Source: Micrococcales bacterium (GTDB lineage: Bacteria; Actinomycetota; Actinomycetes; Actinomycetales; Cellulomonadaceae). Taken from it: 62,915 bases of DNA. The stretch covers positions 1-62,915 of the forward strand of contig WRET01000009.1 of NCBI GenBank assembly GCA_009779195.1, read 5' to 3'. Of the stretch, positions 58,514 to 62,915 are shown piece by piece (position 1 is the first letter of the stretch; the number at the start of each line of letters is the position of its first letter). Position numbers and translations under genes: made by a program. The notes below the pieces were generated by a model that was given only the letters and a program-made list of their open reading frames with translations, searched no databases and had not been told where the DNA came from.

Positions 58514-59835
58514 GACGACCTCCTGTCGGACGGGTCGAGCGCCGTCACGGCGGACGCGAGCGAACCGGGCACCCACCCGTCGGACGTCGGGGCGTGCAAG
58601 GTGTCGGGGCTGGACAACAGGTGACCCATGGCCTGGCGTTTGGTCTCCAGATAGCCGTGGTTGTACGGGGTGCGGCCGACCTCCAACGGTTCGACGGTCG
58701 TGACCTGCACACCCAGGGCGCGCAGGCCAGCGGCCTTGGCAGGGTTGTTGGTCAGCAACCGGATCTGTGTGAACCCCAGGTCGTCGAGGATGGCAGCAGC
58801 CGCGCCGTACTCGCGCCGGTCTGCGGGCCAGCCCAGGTCCAGGTTGGCCTGGACGGTGTCACGACCCGTGTCCTGCAGGGCGTACGCGGAGATCTTCGCG
58901 AGCAGGCCGATCCCCCGGCCTTCGTGGCCACGCAGGAAGACCAGCGCACCACCGTGCTGGGCGACCAAGTCCATGGCGGCGTGCAGCTGGGGACCGCAGT
59001 CACAGCGCAGGGAGTCGAAAGCATCACCGGTCAGGCACTCAGAGTGCACCCGGACCAACGGTGTGCCGGACGCGCGCGTGGTGGACACCAACGCCACATG
59101 CTCGGCGCCGGTGCGCAGGTCGCGATAACCCACGAGCTCGAAATCCCCGTGCGCGGTCGGCAGCACGGCGGTGTCAGAACGGTGCACCCGCGGGGTGGTA
59201 GGTGCCGGTGCCTGGGCTTGGGCGACAGGGTCGTGCTCCAGGCGCCAGGCGATGAGGTCGGCGATGGTCAGCACCACCAGGCCCTCGACGGTGGCGAGCA
59301 CCTCAGCGTCGGACAGGCGCATCATCGACCCGTCGTCGTGCACCAGCTCGGCGATCCCGGCGACAGGTTCCAGACCAGCCAGGCGGCACAGGTCCACGGC
59401 AGCTTCGGTGTGCCCGGCCCGGTGCAGCACACCCCCAGGCACCGCCCGCAGAGGCAGCACATGCCCGGGGCGGATGACGTCGCCGGGGCCAGAGGCAGGG
59501 TCGGCGAGCACCTTGAGGGTGCGTGACCGGTCAGCGGCGGAGATCCCCGTGGTCACACCCATCGCCGCGTCGACCGTCACCGTGTAAGCGGTGCGGCGTG
59601 GGTCTTGGCTGCACGGGACCATGAGCGGCAGGTCCAGGGCGTCGGCGCGCGCGGCGGGCATGGGGGCGCACAGGTAGCCCGACGAGTGCCGGATCGTCCA
59701 GCCCACCCACTCACGTGTGGCCGACTGGGCGGCGAGCACCACGTCGGCTTCGTTCTCGCGTTCAGGGTTGTCCACGACAAGCACCGGACGGCCTTTGCGC
59801 AGCTCGTCCAGGGCCTGCTCGACCGTTCCGATCAT
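58510..59835 (-). CDS. ribBA: Bifunctional dihydroxybutanone-phosphate synthase / GTP cyclohydrolase II
   Basis: Residues 1-200 are the RibB domain ([17 protein letters not shown], and [36 protein letters not shown]). Residues 215-400 are RibA ([21 protein letters not shown] with the zinc cysteines, [22 protein letters not shown]). The protein supplies both precursors for riboflavin synthesis. The C-terminal RibA part continues about 40 residues past the usual end. It starts four bases before the ribE stop. Confidence 0.97.
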   Translation of the reverse strand: MIGTVEQALDELRKGRPVLVVDNPERENEADVVLAAQSATREWVGWTIRHSSGYLCAPMPAARADALDLPLMVPCSQDPRRTAYTVTVDAAMGVTTGISAADRSRTLKVLADPASGPGDVIRPGHVLPLRAVPGGVLHRAGHTEAAVDLCRLAGLEPVAGIAELVHDDGSMMRLSDAEVLATVEGLVVLTIADLIAWRLEHDPVAQAQAPAPTTPRVHRSDTAVLPTAHGDFELVGYRDLRTGAEHVALVSTTRASGTPLVRVHSECLTGDAFDSLRCDCGPQLHAAMDLVAQHGGALVFLRGHEGRGIGLLAKISAYALQDTGRDTVQANLDLGWPADRREYGAAAAILDDLGFTQIRLLTNNPAKAAGLRALGVQVTTVEPLEVGRTPYNHGYLETKRQAMGHLLSSPDTLHAPTSDGWVPGSLASAVTALDPSDRRSS

Positions 59836-60479
59836 CGCTGGGCCTCCGCGGTCTCCAGGAGCCGTTGGGTGTACTTGGCGATCACGTCTACTTCCAGGTT
59901 GACATCAGTACCGGGGACCAGGCGACCGAGAGTGGTGCCGGTGAGTGTGGCTGGGATCAGGCTCACGGCGAACAAGGTCCCCAGCTGCGGGGCCCAGGGT
60001 GTCTGGTCCGACCGGTCTGTCACAGCGGTGACCGTCAGGGACACCCCGTCGATCGTGATCGAGCCTTTGCGGGCGACATAGCGGGCGAGGTCGTCGGCGA
60101 CAGCGATCTGCACGTCGTCCCAGCGTTCCCCAGGGTCGCGGGCGACGATCGTCCCGACGCCGTCCACGTGGCCCTGGACGATATGACCGCCGAGCCGACC
60201 GGTCGGGCTCATCGCACGTTCGAGATTCACCTGGTCGCCGGCACCGAGCCCACCGAGCATGGAGTGGCGCAGCGTCTCGGGCATGACGTCGGCGGCAAAA
60301 GTCCCGTCGTCGCCGAGGCTGGTGACGGTCAGGCACACACCCGACACAGCGATGGAGTCGCCTTCGGACGCGTCGGACGTCACCAACGGCCCGCGGACCA
60401 CCACGCGGGCGTCCGCCCGGGCGGTGTCGTGGTCGATGGCGACGATCTCGCCGACCTCTTCGATGATCCCGGTGAACAT
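59832..60479 (-). CDS. ribE: Riboflavin synthase alpha chain RibE
   Basis: The 215-residue protein has the canonical start MFTGIIEEVGEIV and two homologous lumazine-binding barrels. The first carries DSIAVSGVCLTVT and QVNLERAM; the second carries GSITIDGVSLTVTAV and GRLVPGTDVNLE. It disproportionates two lumazine molecules to riboflavin. ATG 60479 is fixed by the start motif; it follows the ribD stop by one base. Confidence 0.97.
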   Translation of the reverse strand: MFTGIIEEVGEIVAIDHDTARADARVVVRGPLVTSDASEGDSIAVSGVCLTVTSLGDDGTFAADVMPETLRHSMLGGLGAGDQVNLERAMSPTGRLGGHIVQGHVDGVGTIVARDPGERWDDVQIAVADDLARYVARKGSITIDGVSLTVTAVTDRSDQTPWAPQLGTLFAVSLIPATLTGTTLGRLVPGTDVNLEVDVIAKYTQRLLETAEAQR

Positions 60480-60480
60480 G

Positions 60481-61530
60481 TCAGTGCTCCGTCCGTTGCC
60501 GTAGTGCGAGGAAGATGTCTGGTCCGAGCCGTTCAGTGCCGGTGACCTCCAGGCGCAGGGCGTCGGCGACCGTGGTGACACCCAGGTCGCCGACCGCTGA
60601 CGGCCCTGCACCGAGCATCACTGGGGCGATGTAAGCGTGCACCTCGTCAACCAGCCCGGCACGCAGGAAAGCCGCGGTCAGCGTCGGTCCGCCTTCGACG
60701 AGCAGGTGCCGGACCTCACGGTCGGCCAGCTCGGTGAGCACCTGTGCTGGGTCGTGGGTGCGCACCTGCACCAGCTCGCCACCAGGTCCACGCAAGGCAG
60801 CGTCACCAGGGACGTCGCGGTGCCCGACGACGACACGCACAGGCTGGTGGTCGCCGAGCGTTCCCTCGTCCCGCCAGGTCAGGGCTGGGTCGTCGGCCAG
60901 GACCGTCGTGGTGCCCACCGCGATCGCGTCGACCTGGGCACGCAGGGTGTGGGCGTGCGCACGGGAGTGCGGTGAGGTGATCCACCGGCTGGTCCCGTCA
61001 GCGGCGGCGACACGGCCGTCGAGAGTCGCAGCGATCTTGACCGTGACGTACGGGCGACCGGTCGACAAGGCGTGCCACCACGGCCCGAGGACTTCGAGGC
61101 CCTCGTCGGCGAGCACCCCGCCGACCACGTCCAACCCAGCGTCGGCCAGGCGCACAGCCCCGTCGGCGGCAGTCGGGTTCGGGTCGGCGACGGCGAAAAC
61201 CACCCGGGCGACACCGGCCTTGACCAGGGCTTCGGCGCACGGACCGGTACGGCCGGTGTGCGCGCACGGTTCGAGGGTGACAACCATCGTCGACCCGCGC
61301 GGGTCGTGGCCCTGGGACGCTGCGTCGGCGAACGCCGCGACCTCGGCATGAGGTGTTCCAGCCCCGCGGTGCCAGCCCTCCCCCAGGTGTGTGCCGTCTG
61401 GGCCCAGGAGCACAGCACCCACCCGCGGGTTCGGACCGTGGCCAGGACCATGCCAGGCCAGCGCCAAGGCACGCCGCATAGCCGCGAGTTCCGTGTCGTT
61501 GACCTGCGCGTCGGCTTGGCAGGACGGCAC
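60481..61530 (-). CDS. ribD: Bifunctional deaminase/reductase RibD
   Basis: The N-terminal deaminase domain has the zinc site HAEVAAF and EPCAHTGRTGPC. The C-terminal reductase domain follows with VKIAATLDGRVAAADG, SRWITSPHSRAHAHTLRAQVDAIAVG and LLVEGGPTLTAAFL. The protein performs the second and third steps of the pathway. The frame is open up to the riboswitch, but the first about 45 residues of the longest reading overlap that RNA, so the real start is within 61479-61530. I use GTG 61530, with ATG 61479 as the shortest option. It is the first gene of ribD-ribE-ribBA-ribH. Confidence 0.93.
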   Translation of the reverse strand: MPSCQADAQVNDTELAAMRRALALAWHGPGHGPNPRVGAVLLGPDGTHLGEGWHRGAGTPHAEVAAFADAASQGHDPRGSTMVVTLEPCAHTGRTGPCAEALVKAGVARVVFAVADPNPTAADGAVRLADAGLDVVGGVLADEGLEVLGPWWHALSTGRPYVTVKIAATLDGRVAAADGTSRWITSPHSRAHAHTLRAQVDAIAVGTTTVLADDPALTWRDEGTLGDHQPVRVVVGHRDVPGDAALRGPGGELVQVRTHDPAQVLTELADREVRHLLVEGGPTLTAAFLRAGLVDEVHAYIAPVMLGAGPSAVGDLGVTTVADALRLEVTGTERLGPDIFLALRQRTEH

Positions 61531-61622
61531 CGTCGCGGTGCCCAGGGGTTGTGCGTCCGTCGTGCCACCTCCCGTTGTGTCCCGGGGGTGGACGGCACGA
61601 AGACGTGGGCGCACGCCCACAG

Positions 61623-61640
61623 GCCCGGGCGAACCCGGGC
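61623..61640 (-). promoter_or_regulatory. GC-rich hairpin behind the FMN aptamer
   Basis: In the minus-strand RNA, GCCCGGG-UUCG-CCCGGGC forms a perfect 7-bp stem with a UUCG loop, directly after the aptamer and about 100 bases before ribD translation begins. It has no U-run. It could be an expression platform (antiterminator partner, pause or Rho control). Confidence 0.55.
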
Positions 61641-61644
61641 CCAC

Positions 61645-61780
61645 GTCTCCTCCCATCCGGACTTTCACCGTCGGTCCTGGAGTTCCACCAGGTCAACCGC
61701 TCACGCCGTCGTCGGCGCTCACGGGTCGCGGACTGTCACCGCCGGTTCGGACTTTCACCGACCCCGGAGAACGTTGCTTA
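61645..61780 (-). ncRNA. FMN riboswitch (RFN element)
   Basis: On the minus strand the conserved blocks appear in order: GGTCGGTGAAAGTCC, GAACCGGCGGTGACAGTCCG, CGACCCG, and GACCGACGGTGAAAGTCCGG ending in ATGGGAGGAGA. These are the RFN aptamer blocks. The variable hairpin between them is long (GCCGACGACGGCGTGAGCGG region). FMN binding should shut down the riboflavin operon downstream (ribD-E-BA-H). Confidence 0.96.
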
Positions 61781-61836
61781 CCCGCCTATTCTGCCACGCA
61801 TGGGCCTGTGCGCCGGACAGGACGATCGGCCCAATG

Positions 61837-61906
61837 ACGAGCTCGTTCATCCTGGTCGAGACCGTTCACCATCGTGAACGATCCTGACCAGGATGAACGA
61901 GCTCGT
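61837..61906 (-). repeat. Nested inverted repeat behind rpe (21-bp perfect arms)
   Basis: Outer arms 61837-61857 and 61886-61906 are exact complements over 21 bases (ACGAGCTCGTTCATCCTGGT...). A second perfect repeat, CGTTCAC-CATC-GTGAACG (61863-61880), lies between them. It begins nine bases after the rpe stop. The hairpin could end rpe transcription, but there is no U-tract and the stem is unusually long. Confidence 0.85.
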
Positions 61907-61914
61907 GGAGGCGG

Positions 61915-62583
61915 TTACGCCTCGTACGGGGCTTCGGCCAGAGCGCGCAGCGCCGCGACCTCAGCAGCCGGGTCATCAGCGCCGTACACCGCCGACCCGG
62001 CCACGAACACATCAGCGCCAGCCCGTGCGATCCGGCCGATCGTCGTACGTGACACTCCCCCGTCGACCTGGATGTGCACCGCTCCGGGCCCGGCAGGGCC
62101 GACCGCCTGACGTAGGCGCGAGACCTTCGGCAACGTCCCCTCGATGAACGACTGGCCACCGAACCCCGGTTCGACAGTCATGACCAGCACCATGTCGAAC
62201 TCTGCGAGCAGGTCCAACAAGGGTTCGACGGGGGTCGCGGGACGTACTGCCACGCCGGCCCCTACCCCGGCGGCACGCAGCTCACGTGCCAGGCGCACCG
62301 GTGCCCGTACCGCTTCGGCGTGGAACGTCACCGACGCGGCCCCTGCCTCGGCGTACTGCGGGGCCCAGCGGTCGGCGTCGTCGATCATCAGGTGCACGTC
62401 TAGTGGGATCGGCGAGACCTGTGCCAGGCGTGCCACGATCGGCAGGCCCATCGTCAGGTTTGGCACGAAGTGGCCGTCCATGACGTCGATGTGGGCTGCG
62501 TCGGCCGTGGCGATCCTGGCTAGCTCGGGTTCGAGGTTTGCGGGGTCGGCGGACAGGATGCTGGGGTTGATCTGCACAGTCAT
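61915..62583 (-). CDS. rpe: Ribulose-phosphate 3-epimerase
   Basis: The 222-residue TIM-barrel enzyme of the pentose phosphate pathway interconverts ribulose-5- and xylulose-5-phosphate. Signatures are [33 protein letters not shown] with the metal-binding His and Asp, [21 protein letters not shown], and the C-terminal phosphate loop ([19 protein letters not shown]). Full length. ATG 62583. It lies alone upstream of the riboflavin operon, separated by the nested repeat and the riboswitch. Confidence 0.97.
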   Translation of the reverse strand: MTVQINPSILSADPANLEPELARIATADAAHIDVMDGHFVPNLTMGLPIVARLAQVSPIPLDVHLMIDDADRWAPQYAEAGAASVTFHAEAVRAPVRLARELRAAGVGAGVAVRPATPVEPLLDLLAEFDMVLVMTVEPGFGGQSFIEGTLPKVSRLRQAVGPAGPGAVHIQVDGGVSRTTIGRIARAGADVFVAGSAVYGADDPAAEVAALRALAEAPYEA

Positions 62584-62639
62584 AGCGTGCTTAGCCTAGC
62601 GGGCGGTTGCTGTTGTGGTGGCGGGGGTGTTTACGGCTT

Positions 62640-62698
62640 GGGGGTGGGTGGGTGGGTGGGTGGGTGGTGGTGGTTGGGTTGGGGCGCGGGGTGGGGTG
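62640..62698 (+). repeat. G-quadruplex-type GGGT tract
   Basis: At least six consecutive GGGT units, then GGTGGTGGTTGGG and GGGG runs. The plus strand can form a G-quadruplex. It lies about 57 bases upstream of the rpe start, so it sits on the template strand of rpe. Confidence 0.8.
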
Positions 62699-62786
62699 CC
62701 TGTCCGCCGCGCAGTCCCCCGACCGGCTGTCGCCGGTCTTCCCGCCAAACCCGATGCCAGCGCGGCGGACAGGCACCCCACCCCGC
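62686..62786. repeat. Long palindrome with 27-bp perfect arms
   Basis: Arms 62686-62712 and 62760-62786 are perfect complements over 27 bases (GCGGGGTGGGGTGCCTGTCC...). The loop contains another perfect repeat, GACCGGC-TGTC-GCCGGTC. A CCCCC-GAGA-GGGGG palindrome follows at about 62801. No gene is visible from 62584 to the right edge. Confidence 0.88.
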
Positions 62787-62845
62787 TTGTAGGAATCTCT
62801 CCCCCGAGAGGGGGGAGGTCTTTGGGTACCTCGTCCGGCTTCGCC

Positions 62846-62909
62846 GAACATTGGCCGGATGGGGGTGGGTACCTCGCGAACACTGGCCGGATGGGGGTGG
62901 GTACCTCGC
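62846..62909. repeat. Two 32-bp direct repeats at the right edge
   Basis: 62846-62877 and 62878-62909 differ at one base (GAACATTGGCCGG... against GAACACTGGCCGG...). A third copy begins at 62910 and is cut by the window end. A related GGTACCTCGTCCGG half-unit precedes them. There are no spacers, so this is a tandem repeat and not a CRISPR array. Confidence 0.85.
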
Positions 62910-62915
62910 GGACAC

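Noticed and set aside
62846..62909. Possible CRISPR array (32-bp repeats)
   Set aside because: The copies are directly adjacent with no spacers and no cas genes nearby.
1..62915. tRNA, rRNA or prophage genes
   Set aside because: I looked in the intergenic stretches for cloverleaf-like sequences, rRNA landmarks and phage structural genes and saw none; a tRNA scan could still find something that I missed.

Overview
The window is 62.9 kb of high-GC, gene-dense DNA from an actinobacterium, most likely a member of Micrococcales; I cannot name the genus. The evidence is a set of actinobacterial genes: rbpA, pafB-pafC next to tatA-tatC and helY, a fused Lnt/Ppm1, a garA-ftsR cluster, a PknG-type kinase with its candidate target GarA, a DUF3866 protein, a DUF222/HNH protein, and frequent GTG starts with ATGA/GTGA overlaps. 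I found no rRNA, tRNA, CRISPR array or prophage.

Layout. 0-10 kb is an accessory and signalling stretch. It holds a membrane-anchored repeat protein, an internally deleted DUF222/HNH gene, a SUKH-like protein, an orphan addiction component, and a PknG-like kinase fused to a DUF6273 domain. The kinase is followed by a lipoprotein and a convergent two-TM sensor, with a decayed second copy of the lipoprotein/sensor junction between them. 10-18 kb carries a zinc peptidase, a persulfide-type CsoR/CstR regulon with a clear operator and a CoA-disulfide reductase-rhodanese, a GNAT-GrpB fusion, nadE and a soluble CZB chemoreceptor. 17.7-23.5 kb is a five-gene minus-strand set: DEAD-box helicase, two unknown proteins, an ATP-dependent ligase-like protein and a HAD (APP1-type) phosphatase. 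This is the best candidate here for an undescribed system. 23.8-29.2 kb is the conserved envelope/division cluster (CDP-alcohol phosphatidyltransferase, DUF881, sbp, DUF881, garA, ftsR, bifunctional nuclease, MerR). 29.2-33.7 kb is an island: a HigBA module flanked by a 74-bp duplication of the merR 3' end, an intact IS30-family element, a HEAT-repeat protein and an orphan ParA.

At 35007-35034 lies a 28-bp sequence with the architecture of a Xer/dif site. Gene orientation changes there, from mixed on the left to mostly minus strand on the right, so the window may span the replication terminus. 36-55 kb holds lnt/ppm1, a degenerate amidohydrolase, helY, an alcohol dehydrogenase under two DosR-like palindromes, a lipid kinase, tatC-tatA, pafC-pafB, DUF3866, an ABC transporter and an FtsX-like permease. 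55.6-56.5 kb is a second HigBA pair with a leaderless, self-overlapping promoter/operator. 56.8-62.6 kb is biosynthetic: hisG-hisE, the riboflavin operon ribD-ribE-ribBA-ribH under an FMN riboswitch, and rpe. The right edge is a cluster of palindromes, a G-quadruplex tract and 32-bp direct repeats.

How the parts connect. PknG and GarA form a known kinase/FHA pair in relatives, and here a sensor and a lipoprotein sit beside the kinase as GlnX and GlnH do in mycobacteria. The lipid, lipoprotein, Tat and division genes serve the envelope. RbpA (with a SigR-type promoter) and PafBC serve stress transcription. All starts, motifs and repeats were read by eye; no database search was run.
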